From contig CM054140.1 of NCBI GenBank assembly GCA_028751875.1, forward strand, positions 28,374,599-28,438,598: a stretch of 64,000 bases of DNA, written 5' to 3'. A program made the translations under genes and the position numbers. The DNA is from Rapana venosa. Its lineage: Eukaryota; Mollusca; Gastropoda; Neogastropoda; Muricidae. The notes beneath the pieces are model-generated. The model worked only from the letters and a program-made list of their open reading frames with translations, was not told where the DNA came from and searched no databases. Shown piece after piece: positions 1-10,853 of this stretch; the stretch's first letter is position 1, and the number at the start of each line of letters is the position of its first letter.

Positions 1-835
1 AGCAGTCTGAAAAGGTAGAAAACATCAGTCTGTGGACCAATCTAAAAATCATTGTACACACAGATTCTCTCCATCTTGGTGTACACATGCAAGTCCTGGA
101 CTACAAGAGTGGACCTACACTACAGGGAAGAATTCAAGCAGTTAAAATGCCATCAACACTACCAGAGAACAGTCGCATACACAAAATCTCACAATCTGTA
201 AACCTTGGAGTTTTAGTGAAGGAACAAACAAAAAAAAAGTATCAGTTTTTGTTGTGGATGACACTGCCATGAAATTAGAATAAGCGGAAACAAAGATTTA
301 AGCATAACTGAAAATTAGTTCATTGAAAATGTGAAAAAAGTTGGTGGAAGTTTATTGCTCCCTGACAGTGTCAGTTTTATTGTACACACACACACACACA
401 CATACACACAAAGACCATACAATCATTTATATTTCTTTGGGTTTTTTTTTTTATTTCCTCAGACAAAGAATCACTCACACTCGGCTATCATAAAACACAT
501 GTATGGTTCACTAGGAACTCACTTCAAGCTACACAACTGAAAGCACAAGGTCCCTGGCTGATCAACGTCATTGCCAACAGAATTCCAAATCCACATAATT
601 CATCACCTTGAATTTTTTACTATCACTTTTTTTCCTCTGGAAAAAAAAAAAGCTACATGGTTCTGCCTAGGCAATAATAGTCTTCAAAACTGTCTCATTT
701 TTTTCTTCCTTTCTGACCAACTTCTTTCTTGTTTATCTGCTGATTTACCAGCACTGATGCTTCAACACAAAAAGACCTTGTACTTCACTGCAGCAAAACT
801 TAAAATACACAAAACAAATCTGTGACATGAAGCAT
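1..835 (-). other. 3' flank / probable 3' UTR of ndufa11
   Basis: No coding region is supported here. On the minus strand this lies directly downstream of the ndufa11 stop codon. Two AATAAA hexamers read on the minus strand, at 376-381 and 351-356, are candidate polyadenylation signals and would give a 3' UTR of about 450-500 nt. A short (CA)n run at 384-410 follows. The polyadenylation assignment rests only on the hexamers. Confidence 0.35.
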
Positions 836-3800
836 TTACAGGTTCTGATCTCCCTCAGGATTGGGCCGTGATGTGAAATAGCTACGTTCGCAAGATCCCA
901 AGGTCCTTTCTCGCCGGAACTCTCCCAGCTTAAAGTTAGCAAAGCCCTCCATCTTCCCTGCCTTCAGGATCATGGCAAAGAGGGCAAAGGTGAAGCCCAG
1001 ACCCCAACCAAGCTTCTGGCTTTTGACTGTAAAACACACAAGAACAGAAATAAAAACAAACTGTATACTTTGATTTAACACACATATTATCAAGACAAAG
1101 TAAAAGAAAGGGACTTTTTCACTGTCCTCCAAACAAAGGGGGTTTTTTTCTTAAAATTTTTTTTTTTAAACTGCTATCCAGTTAAATTTATTACAAAGAA
1201 AAAAAACCCACCTCATATACTGATACAGAGACAAAATTTGGCTACAGCAACAACTAATACAGATTGTGATTCTGTAACTGGTAAGAATACTGGTACTACA
1301 AGCTTTGACACTACCAGTGTAACTTAGATTTGTTGCACTCGCAGTAATCAGTCCCATCTATTTCAAATTTGAAAGCAATACTATGAAAAATACAACTCTC
1401 ACTTGCAAGTGTTGACTGTTTTTGTTCATGAACACACCAAGTTCTGATCCCTGTCAATGGATCCTTCTGTAGCAGTAAGGAAAAGTGGCTAGCAATCAAA
1501 TGTTTTACAAGTCTTGCTATATAAATTCCATATATTATTATTATCATTATTATTAAGTCTCCATTGCCTGACAGATGCTTGAAACTCACACCTCATCTTT
1601 GGTAGGTGCTTGGAAGGTCACTTCCTGTCTAAACATAGGGTGTGAGCTTAAAAGCATCTTTTGAGCAATACTCATGTCACAAGAAACAGGAGACCGGTCG
1701 AGATATATATGCTATCTACCACAATGCCCAAGAAAGATCCTATAACAGAAAGGGAGCAGCTCAGCGCTAAACCAAATATTTTCAATCCGATGCCAGTGTC
1801 CCATAACTGTCTTTTCATTCAGGCAACACTTGCCTTAAAATTCTGACCTTGCTGTCTTCTACTAGTTCTAGTCAGCTGCGCACTGCGAATGACAAAAGCA
1901 ATGCTAGCACCTTCTGCACTGTGCTCCCTACAACTATCCTCTTTGAGTGAGATTCATTTAAGAATAAGACTGACTGCTAACATACACAGCAAAGCATGGG
2001 ACTATCAAAAAAACAACAACAAAAACCGTACAAAAACAAAACACATGCAGACACAAATGCTTGCATGCGAGCACGCGTGCGCATGTGCGTGCATGCATGC
2101 ATGCACACGTGCACACATACACAAGAAATCCACCACTTACATGCAGTTCCAAAGACACTGCCAGTCGCCAGGCCTCCGAAGAAGTGGTTGAAGGGGTCGT
2201 CTTTGCCCCGCACATTGGCAATCACGCAGGTGGAGGCAGCAAACATCCCTCCCGCAGCAACTGCACACCATCACAACAAAAAATTTTACCATTGCTACAT
2301 AGCAGCAAATTAAAATGTATTATGCATTAATAAGTTATAATGAGATTGTCTACAGCCATGGCAAACTCTTTTCATAACAACCTACTCTCTCCTTTACTGG
2401 AGCATTCTCTTTTAAACAAGACAGAAGTTCTCTGAAGTTAGAATATGGCTTCCTCAGTTCCGCTATGGAAAGGTACTTCAAAAGTGTCATACATGCAAAC
2501 TTCTCATCTGGTGTGTACAAGATGAAGGTCTCACACTGATTTCTAGGCATGATGAGCGAGTCTAGGTGACCCCCAGACTGATAAGCTGGGGAACACACAA
2601 CAACAAAGCCAATCATAAATATGCAGGAGTTGAGGCAGAAAAAGAATGAAATAAGAAAAAGCAAGGAAAGTCACTGAAAGGATGAACAGGACTTATACAT
2701 CATTACATGATTGGCTTAAGCCAAAAGCTTTCTTCATCACTGATGTAAAACTAAGAGCAAGGGGCCAATTTAGAATGTTGAACATTATGCCTTAAAATGC
2801 TATAACATTTCTTGATATTGTCTTCAGCCACAACAAGCTCTACAGTCTTAGCATAACAACAGGTCTGCACTCTCCTTAAAAGGTGAGATGCTTGAAAAGA
2901 GTCATACACAAACTTCTCATTTACTGTGTAACTTTGTCCTCACAGTGATTCCCAAACTTGCGTGATGAGTGAGTCAGAGTACATTATAATTTATATTCTA
3001 AGTAACCCCCACAATGGTAAGCTAGGCAAAACGCAACAAGAAGTTCAAGCATGACGACAACTTACACATGGGCAATCCATATCTTGTCAATCTGATCAGG
3101 ATATTAGAGCCCAGAGCAGGGTTGTCTGCTGTAGTTGATGTCAGGCCTGAGATCAAGGCAAAAGTGGTACCTGTGAACACACACACACAAAACCTGCATG
3201 ACTTCATTTCAGCACATTTCTGTGATAATATTAATGATATCAACACCACCACCACTGCAATGCACTAAGATGTAGAAAGGGGAAAAAGAAAAGGAAAAAA
3301 GAAGACTTTGGGGGGGGGGGGATAATTATCTATAAAACCTAGAAGTTCTGTAAATCTCTTGTCTGGATCATTTTGTGACTTGTCACCATTTGGGTCTTTA
3401 AGTTTAACACATACACACACAGTGACACACACATGTTTACACACACACACTGTTACACACACCCACACAAAAACACAGACTATAAAGTATAAACTGAGGC
3501 CCTGTGTGCAAACACACGCAGAAGATCTTGTGCACATGTTAAATCCTGTTCCGCTCTTTTTAAGAGTAGGCCATTGTGGGCCGGTGGGAACAGATAACAG
3601 AATTTATAAAACAGCATATACACAGGGACTGGATGTAAAAAAGCACATAACTCACATAAGATGATAAGACCATAAGTGCTTATTCCATTATCCTCGATCT
3701 AAAAGAATGAAATAAAAACATTTTTAAAAACACACACACATCACACACACACACAGTACACACACACACACACACATGCACATACAGTGATACACATGCG

Positions 3801-4462
3801 TGCATGCACAAGCATGCATACACACATGCATGCGTGCATGCACACACAAAAGTGACACACACACACTACTAATCTTCTTTGAACCTCAGACAGCATCACA
3901 CTACTATTATTGTACTTAGTTCTAATCAAATAACACAAAACAAAGTAAAAATCACAATATCAGTCTATTCTTAAAAATAATACACACACACACGCACGCA
4001 CGCACGCGCGCGCACACACACACACACAGTGACACACACACAGGGAACCCCTGAATTTGATAAACCAGGCTTAAAGTTAAATGCAGATACTGAGATTGGC
4101 CCGCAGGGTCTTAGTCTTGCTCTTGTGACCAACACACAGGGAGGCTGTATTTCCTAATAATCCAGGTTTCAATGCATGATTAATAGACAACAGGGGCTAA
4201 CTGAACCCACTATTTATGGATGTATTATTGTTGTTAATCCCCGAGGCCCATGTGTGAAGGGACTGTGGGGATCACTGGATGACAGCAAGTGACACTGAAT
4301 GGAATGCCTGACGATTCGATTCACGTACTCACCCGCGCCTCCACTATATGCCGACAACATCAGGGTCTTCCTCAAGCAGCCATCTCCATCTTTACTTGAA
4401 TAGTATCCAAAGGAAATGGGAGGCTTGGGAGTTCCGAAGTACTTCTTACGCTCTTCTGACAT
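836..4462 (-). CDS. ndufa11: NADH dehydrogenase [ubiquinone] 1 alpha subcomplex subunit 11 (four exons)
   Basis: Accessory subunit of mitochondrial complex I, a small multi-helix inner-membrane protein of the Tim17/22-like fold that helps hold the membrane arm together. Coding exons on the minus strand are 4333-4462, 3066-3170, 2141-2260 and 836-1026 (130, 105, 120 and 191 nt). All three introns are phase 1 with donors GTGAGT, GTAAGT and GTAAGT and AG acceptors, and together they give 181 codons with no internal stop. The start is MSEERKKYFG. Exon 3 holds the family signature, residues GKDDPFNHFFGG, matching the DDPLNYFLGG type of vertebrate NDUFA11, followed by Gly/Ala-rich helices. Exon 4 has ALFAMILKAGKMEGF, like the family's C-terminal helix. 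The C-terminus is about 40 residues longer than the human protein (about 141 aa). No signal peptide is apparent. A degraded partial copy lies at 26790-29177. I am sure of the family; expression is not shown. Confidence 0.88.
2039..2126. repeat. alternating purine-pyrimidine (CA/TG/CG) microsatellite in ndufa11 intron 3
   Basis: Imperfect ACAC/TGCATGCA/GCGC run immediately downstream of exon 3 (minus strand). A noisy version lies at 26696-26785. Confidence 0.8.
3478..3705 (+). mobile_element. SINE fragment (body, no tRNA head) in ndufa11 intron 1
   Basis: Contains the blocks that recur in the other SINE copies of this window: 'aaactgaggccctgtgtgc', 'agagtaggccattgtg', 'ggtgggaacagat', 'ggatgtaaaa' and 'gtgcttattcca'. 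These align with 10727-10853 and, inverted, with 58868-59195. The tRNA-like head is missing, so this is an incomplete copy. The family is assigned by within-window repetition only. Confidence 0.7.
3729..4043. repeat. (CA)n / CATG-rich microsatellite cluster in ndufa11 intron 1
   Basis: Three blocks of (AC)n with TGCATGCA and CGCGCG interruptions, including 3729-3860 and 3984-4043. Left-handed-DNA-prone simple sequence; no coding content. Confidence 0.85.
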
Positions 4463-5560
4463 GTTTAGTTTTTACAGCAACCGCTGTGAAGGGCACCGGA
4501 AGATACTGATTTGTCTCGGTAAACATTGTGGTTTGAGTCTCCGAGATTCAAGATGATTTAATTCCTTTCACCCCTTTTGGGGTATGGAGGATTACAAACA
4601 AATTGAACAGGAGAATAAACCTAACAGCAATATACCCCAAAATAACATGAATACTAATAGTAACTGAAAAGCAAGAGTTCATCGCATAATGATAAGCAAA
4701 CAGTATTAATGACTCAATATTATTTTTAAGTACACACATTTCTTTAAAAGACAATCTACACATATAATAATTATAATAATAATAATAATGCATGGAATTA
4801 TTATTTATTTACATATGAAAGACAATTGAGATTTCAAGAAATATCTGCAAATGAATTTTGAGAGCGACAGGAGAACTTTTCGAGATTTGTATTTCATTAG
4901 CCTACAAAAATTATAACTGGACATGGGTTGAAGAAAATGTCGGGGAATAAAATCTTGTAAATGTTTGAAGTGGTGACATACCATGATAAAACGAAATTCA
5001 TCCCCTAAAACAGACATATTGCATTTTGAACATATTCTTTCTTCCCTTGGTATATTATGGAGACATAGCCTAAAATCATCCATCTCCACTTCTCTGACGT
5101 CCTATCCTGGTCTTGGACGTTTGATACTCGATCAAATAATTATGGGGTTGAATCCCGGTCATGGCTGTCAAGTTGGAAGAAACTTAACTCCAAGCCAAAT
5201 GTTTTGCAGACTTCAGTTTCTTTCCTGTTCTCTGAAACTTTCCCCAATAATTACACATCGTATCTGTTCCTACTTTCAATAAGTATCCATCTCCATCACC
5301 CTACCAATGCGCTTTGTGTGAGTGTGCACGCATGCACGGGTGAATTTAAAATCTGTTAATCTTTTGTGAACATTTGCATGCGTATAAATGTTTTGAATGC
5401 ACATAGCTTTGCAAGATTCAGGGTTATACTAATTATTATTATTTATTATTATGAGACCTAGTATATCCTACTGTCCGAAATCCCATGCATGAAGATACCA
5501 AAATAACTGAATAATAATACGATGAAGTAACCAACAGAGAGTGACAAGTAACTGAGATAC
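4463..5560. other. 5' flank of ndufa11, no gene seen
   Basis: AT-rich sequence upstream of the ndufa11 start codon. The promoter and 5' UTR should lie here, but no TATA or initiator element stands out. An (ATA/TAA)n run is at 4766-4810. A weak tRNA B-box-like string, 'ggttgaatccc', near 5147 could be the relic of a SINE head. Confidence 0.4.
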
Positions 5561-5564
5561 CCAC

Positions 5565-5760
5565 TATAGCTAGCATTCCACCTTTCGACGAATCGGCCAG
5601 AGTTGGGGGATGATTGACAAAAACAGTGATATGCACTGAGAAGTCATACTTGTCTACACATCATCTTCATAAAAGGTATATTGTGGCCTTAATGGTGGGG
5701 GAAAAAAGTGGTAGCAAAAATAAAACCAAACAAGAGCCTTGGAGAGAAGCAAAGATCCTG
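5565..5760 (+). mobile_element. diverged SINE body/tail
   Basis: Shares 'attccacctttcga' and 'ccttaatggtgggg...aaaaa' in the same order with the fuller SINE at 52325-52725. It is strongly diverged. Noisy copies occur near 13920-14120 and 30308-30508. Confidence 0.45.
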
Positions 5761-5984
5761 ACTCTTACATAAAAAGGACAATATCCATTATCAGTGGGAT
5801 GAGGACAGCACAAAAAGTGTGGCAGCCACAATATTTTTTATTTTATTATCTATTTGTAGCAAAAACTACAGTAAAAAGCTGTTGATGCCTTCAATGTTTG
5901 CCTCTTGTCAGCCCCAGTTACACTACTGTGATGCAACACCTATAGATTATTTGTCAAAACGAAACAAAAATAAAGACAAAGGAG

Positions 5985-6290
5985 ATGAGAAGACTTTACT
6001 TCTTCTTCTTCCTTTTTTGTCATGTTTCTCACAGGGGAGGTTTGACATTGATGAGCCTTCTCCATCTCTCTCTGTTTTGAGCTTCCTCCTTATTAATGCC
6101 CCTTTCTCTAAGATATCTGCAATACAGGTAGCCCAGGTTTTGCTAGGTCTTTCCTTTGGTCTCTTTCCATCCACTACTAAGTTCTTTGCTCTTTTTATGA
6201 TGTGGTGGTCTACTTTCCATTGAACGTGCTCAAACCAGCCCAGGCTATTGCTACTAGCTACAGACTTCAGATCATCAACTTTGCACATTC
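5985..6290 (-). mobile_element. LINE reverse-transcriptase C-terminal fragment
   Basis: On the minus strand a 113-codon open frame (5947-6288) contains LGWFEHVQ, then IIKRAKNLVVDGKRPKERP and SKTWATCI. This is the order seen at the C-terminus of many APE-type non-LTR reverse transcriptases (W-x-GHV, GKRPRGRPxxTW). It lacks the catalytic reverse transcriptase core, so it is a dead 3' fragment. Frame-broken copies lie near 14310-14625 and 30698-31013. Confidence 0.65.
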
Positions 6291-6299
6291 TCCATATGA

Positions 6300-7107
6300 G
6301 AAGACTTTACTGTTGAGATTAAAAGGTAAAGTGATTTGAATTCCTTCTATGACAGCAATTGGTTGCCTTGTTCAAGAGGGTAGAACTCAAAACTGCTGTG
6401 CATCAGGTCTGTTGAGCTACAGGTCTGTTATGCAAGATCATTGTTTGCATGAACCCTGATTTGAGGTTGAATGCATGTTGTGAATCATGAGATTGGTGCG
6501 TTGGTGGTGGTAATGTATCATGGCGCCATTGTTGTCCACATATCTCCGGTATACTTCAGGCCTGTGTAGTGTCATTAGTGGTTTGAGATGACCTATTGTA
6601 GAATGTGGTGGTCCATCAATAGAGAGATGATTAAATTTCTGGTGCATGTTCAGGATATAACATTATTTGGCATTTAACTTCAGATCCCACATTACAAAGT
6701 TCTTTATTTCTTTACATTTAGCTCTTGGCCCAGGCCATAAACTGTCAGTTTTCGATGTAAGCAAAGTATTAAGATCAACAATAACATGCTGTTATGCTTT
6801 GAAATGTTGAGATTGTCTTCATCATTGATAAGCTCCCAACATGAACACCTCTATTGTCCATTACCAAAAAACCCCAACATTCTCAAGTCAAGAGTACAGC
6901 TACTTATATGCAAAGGTAATGAATTTCTATGTTTGAGATAATACAGTATTTAAATTGAATTGTGCTTTTTCCCCAGCAAGAGGACCGAGGCTCACCAATG
7001 AAAAGATGTATACGTATGCGACCACTTTTGCCCACCAGCTGCATTCCAACTTTGGGAGTGATGTCTAAACATGACATCAGGATAAAAAAAAAATCATTTG
7101 TCATCTG
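6300..7107. other. intergenic, no feature recognised
   Basis: AT-rich non-coding sequence with no long open frame and no recognisable repeat. Confidence 0.4.
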
Positions 7108-7362
7108 TTCTTATCTCCACAAATGGCCTACTCTTCTGAAAGGTAGAACAGATTTGAATGAGGGTGCGACTGTAAGATGTTCCTCATGTGTTTGCAAACT
7201 AGGCCTCAGTTTATAGTCTCATCTGAAAGGCTTTCCTATTGATGTAAACTCCAGAGGAAAATTCCTTTGAACGGGCGTCTCAGTGATGGCTCGAACATGG
7301 GCTTGAACCCGGGCCATCAAATCGAGAGTGCAATGCTCTAACCCCTAGGCTACCCCCCCACC
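7108..7362 (-). mobile_element. tRNA-derived SINE
   Basis: Read on the minus strand it starts with a tRNA-like head (GTAGCCTAGGGGTTAGAGC as box A region, CCGGGTTCAAGCCC as box B) at about 7300-7355. The shared body follows (actataaactgaggcct; agagtaggccattt) at 7110-7240. The head is typical of SINEs transcribed by RNA polymerase III. Noisy copies are at 15470-15720 and 31858-32108. Confidence 0.75.
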
Positions 7363-8054
7363 CCAAAAAAAAATTGTTTGTGGAGGTACTTGAAAACAGC
7401 CACGCACACAAATTTCTCATCCAGCCTGCACTTAGGTTTCAGAGTGATCCACAGATGTGATGAGAGAGTGCTGGATGACCCCCAGAGTGCTTACTTGGGG
7501 AATGCTCAGCAACATTAAGTTCATGTCATTCTAAATGATGGAAAGACATTGTAGAGTTCTGAGTTCTCTGTAGAGGAGGCAGTCGTCTACAAAATGTGGG
7601 GCTTGGTTGTGGCCGGAGAACTGTACAGAACTGTACTTAAGGGTACACTCAAGTCCACAAACACTACAACAGAGGATTGGCCCTCTATCACAATCTTTAC
7701 ATGTTGTTGGGTGAGGAAGGTGGTGAACCACTGATGGAGTGGTACGGCCCTTTGAACTGATTGCCCTAGCAGCCCAGCTTCTTAAAATGTTTGGAGTGTG
7801 GCTCAAGTGTTCAAATATCTGTATAAAATTAAATTAGCCTCTTTAGGGACAGTTCACCATTTTAGTACCAAACTTCTTTCTCCTGCCTCATTCTTTTTCA
7901 GTGATCTGAAATACCCATGCTTTTATAGCACAACCACAGGTTTTTGATTCTACGTCCAGTCTCAGAATTGTCAAATATCAATTGCTCATATCCAGAGATT
8001 ATGATGCCACAGGTCTTGTCTCTTGTTTTACATGATGTACATATTGTCCACATA
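7363..8054. other. intergenic, no feature recognised
   Basis: No gene or known repeat recognised between the SINE and the RTE element. Confidence 0.4.
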
Positions 8055-9519
8055 TTGTCAGGTCAGAGACTCCCTCTGCTACTGGTAACCATGTAACCCA
8101 GTACCACCTGCCACATGTGGGGAGTAAACCCAATCAAAAAATCCGACCTGGAGAGGGATGGGCTCCGCCAGGTTTGATTTGCCCAAGACACACCCATGAT
8201 AAAGACAGCCAGAATTTCCATACCGGATCGGTCGTCGCCCGGGTTACCAAGGACCGCGCCTTCTGTTGCTCATCAGGACAGAGGTCGAAAGTATGCTACT
8301 GATGTAAAACACAGCAAAATTCGTGCCAGAAACAACACCATCATTGGCACATGGAATGTACGGACACTAAGAGCTGCAGGCAAAGTGGAAGAACTGACAC
8401 ATGAGATGTCCAGATATCAATGGCACATCCTTGGGCTCTGCGAAGTAAGGTGGAAAAACATGGGAGAAACAACGACTCAGGAAGACCACAAATTATACTA
8501 CAGTGGAAAACAGGATAAACATGAACACGGCGTGGGGTTTCTCGTTCACAAAGACACCGTGAACACCGTCATGAGCTGTCAGCCTGTGTCCAGCAGACTT
8601 ATTACCATCCGCCTGAGAGCAACCCCCTTTAACATAACCGTAGTACAGGCATACACCCCTACATCAGACTGCACAGATGAAGCCATAGAAGAATTTTATG
8701 ACCAGCTACAAGAGGTTCTGAATCAAACTCCCAAGAAAGACATCCTCGTTGTGCAAGGTGACTGGAACGCCAAGGTAGGAGAAGATGCATGGAAAGATTG
8801 GGAGGGCGTTTGTGGGACACATTGTAATAACCAATCAAATGAAAGAGGCTTGAGACTCCTGGAGTTTGCCAGTAACAACCACCTCCAGCTAGTGAATACA
8901 CTTGGCCCACACAAGAAATCCAGAAAATGGACATGGCATAGCCCAAATGGAGAACACCACAACCAAATAGATTACATCATGGTGAAAAGACGGTTTCAGT
9001 CTAGCGTTAACATCGCACAGACACGAAGTTTTCCAGGAGCAGACATAGGGAGTGATCATGATCTTGTGATGACTTTCCGACTACGTCTAAAGAAAATCCA
9101 CAAGCGGAACAACATCAGGATCAAATTTGACCTTGAGAAGCTGAAGGACCCAGAGGTATTTGAAATTTTTCAAGCAAGGATAGGTGGAAAGTTTGCAGCA
9201 CTCACTGTGATAGACTCAGACATAGATACACTGACGAATAGTTTCAATACAGCAGTGACTGAAACAGCAAGCGAGCTTCTTGGCAAACACCGACCAGTCA
9301 AAAAACCATGGGTCACACCTAACATCCTACAACTATGCAACAAGCGTAGAGAGTTGAAGAAAAAGAAAAATGAAACAAAGAAAGAGCAGAACAATATAGG
9401 GCAGTCAACAAAAGAATCAGGAAGTCCATGACGGAGGCAAAAGAGAAATGGATCGGTGAACAGTGCCAAGACATTGAAGAGAACATCAAGAAAAACAATA
9501 GCAAGAAAGCATATCAGCT
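8055..9519 (+). mobile_element. RTE-type non-LTR retrotransposon, 5' part (5' UTR and endonuclease)
   Basis: Begins around 'gtcagagactccctctgc', with a GC-richer leader, and runs through the EEP endonuclease frame to 'catatcagct' at 9510-9519. There it is cut by an L1-like insertion. The matching reverse transcriptase half is not in this copy, because the scaffold gap intervenes. It is found after the L1 poly-A at 22371 and 38759. The element resembles the RTE proteins often annotated as craniofacial development protein 2-like. Confidence 0.85.
8196..9431 (+). CDS. RTE retrotransposon endonuclease domain (EEP family), truncated ORF
   Basis: 411 codons. The endonuclease/exonuclease/phosphatase domain starts near residue 45 and shows the expected motifs in order: GTWNVRTL (51-58, metal-binding Asn54), LGLCEVRW (79-86, catalytic Glu83), QAYTPTSD (151-158), VVQGDWNAKVG (185-195, Asp189 and Asn191), NQIDYIMV (256-263) and GSDHDLV (285-291, the Asp-His pair). 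The family nicks target DNA so the reverse transcriptase can prime on it. The frame ends early because of a one-base shift near 9385-9395. The natural continuation (MTEAKEKWIGEQ, then NNSKKAYQL) is read in another frame from 9428 to the L1 junction. The conserved methionine may not be the true start, as upstream residues look like leader. Non-functional as a transposon because the reverse transcriptase is separated from it by the insertion. Confidence 0.85.
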   Translation: MIKTARISIPDRSSPGLPRTAPSVAHQDRGRKYATDVKHSKIRARNNTIIGTWNVRTLRAAGKVEELTHEMSRYQWHILGLCEVRWKNMGETTTQEDHKLYYSGKQDKHEHGVGFLVHKDTVNTVMSCQPVSSRLITIRLRATPFNITVVQAYTPTSDCTDEAIEEFYDQLQEVLNQTPKKDILVVQGDWNAKVGEDAWKDWEGVCGTHCNNQSNERGLRLLEFASNNHLQLVNTLGPHKKSRKWTWHSPNGEHHNQIDYIMVKRRFQSSVNIAQTRSFPGADIGSDHDLVMTFRLRLKKIHKRNNIRIKFDLEKLKDPEVFEIFQARIGGKFAALTVIDSDIDTLTNSFNTAVTETASELLGKHRPVKKPWVTPNILQLCNKRRELKKKKNETKKEQNNIGQSTKESGSP

Positions 9520-10116
9520 CTGCTATAAGATAAAAAGAAAAAAGAGTTGCTCCTCTGCATCCCGTGTTGCGAACGACTGTCAGATGAATTCTGCTATTTC
9601 CTATTTTTTTGTGTTTGTTGTGTGTGTGATTGGGTGTGAAAGTGTGGACAATGTTGGTTTCATTGTCCTTGTTTGTCTTACATATTTCTGTGAAAAAGCC
9701 ATGCTGTGGGACGTTTTTTTCACGAACAACTTTTGGATAGAATTATATACATTTGTGAGTTTTTTGCCCATGATCGAATTGTTGTGCAAATGTTTTTCAA
9801 CCATGTACTTTGTAAAGCATAGATAATATAATTATGTCAGTAATGGACACCTTACGAATTGCATCACTTAACTGTCAAGGACTAGGGGATACACGTAAAC
9901 GTAGAGATGTTTTTCATTATCTAAGACAAAGAAGTACTCTCTATATTGCCTGCAAGATACACATTTTGATCATAAGCTGGAAAGGTATGTACATTCAGAA
10001 TGGGGTTACAAATGTTTTTTTCCTCGTTCGGTCGAATGTAGAGGGGTTGCTGTTTTGTTTGCAAATGATTTTGAATTTAAGGTAAACAAATGTAGACAAA
10101 GATGCAAATGGTAATT
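9520..10116 (+). mobile_element. L1/Tx1-like LINE, 5' end inserted in the RTE element
   Basis: Starts right after the RTE target sequence with about 320 nt of T- and GT-rich leader. An open frame with ATG at 9834 or 9843 then begins with LRIASLNCQGLGDTRKRRDVF, the start of an L1-clade APE endonuclease (SLNCQGL, Asn as metal ligand). The frame breaks after about 40 residues, and the element runs into the 500-N gap. The rest is seen in the noisy copies (17908-22370 and 34296-38758). Confidence 0.75.
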
Positions 10117-10616
10117 NNNNNNNNNNNNNNNNNNNNNNNNNNNNNNNNNNNNNNNNNNNNNNNNNNNNNNNNNNNNNNNNNNNNNNNNNNNNNNNNNNNN
10201 NNNNNNNNNNNNNNNNNNNNNNNNNNNNNNNNNNNNNNNNNNNNNNNNNNNNNNNNNNNNNNNNNNNNNNNNNNNNNNNNNNNNNNNNNNNNNNNNNNNN
10301 NNNNNNNNNNNNNNNNNNNNNNNNNNNNNNNNNNNNNNNNNNNNNNNNNNNNNNNNNNNNNNNNNNNNNNNNNNNNNNNNNNNNNNNNNNNNNNNNNNNN
10401 NNNNNNNNNNNNNNNNNNNNNNNNNNNNNNNNNNNNNNNNNNNNNNNNNNNNNNNNNNNNNNNNNNNNNNNNNNNNNNNNNNNNNNNNNNNNNNNNNNNN
10501 NNNNNNNNNNNNNNNNNNNNNNNNNNNNNNNNNNNNNNNNNNNNNNNNNNNNNNNNNNNNNNNNNNNNNNNNNNNNNNNNNNNNNNNNNNNNNNNNNNNN
10601 NNNNNNNNNNNNNNNN
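10117..10616. other. assembly gap (500 N)
   Basis: Exactly 500 N, a conventional placeholder for a gap of unknown size. It falls inside the L1 insertion. Confidence 0.98.
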
Positions 10617-10726
10617 TCCTAAGTGCATAAAAGTCAGGAAAAAACCCTGTGCCTCTGTGATACATTAAAGCATCCAGATTAAAACCAAATCAGTATTAGT
10701 TACTCGTGATTACGCCCTAGTCAACA

Positions 10727-10853
10727 TAAGAGTAGGCCATTGTGTGCCGGTGGGAACAGATGACAGAATTGACAAAACCGCATACACACGTGACTGGATG
10801 TAAAATAGCACATGAGTGCTTATTCCAGTATCCTCGATATAAAAGAATTTAAA
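10727..10853 (+). mobile_element. SINE fragment (3' body)
   Basis: Carries 'agagtaggccattgtgtgccggtg', 'gacagaattgacaaaaccgc' and 'gtgcttattccagtatcctcg', the same blocks as 3478-3705 and inverted 58868-59195. It starts about 110 nt after the gap. Confidence 0.7.

Noticed and set aside
10006..10668. Open frames crossing the N gap
   Set aside because: They exist only because N is not read as a stop; the same applies to frames across 51001-51500.
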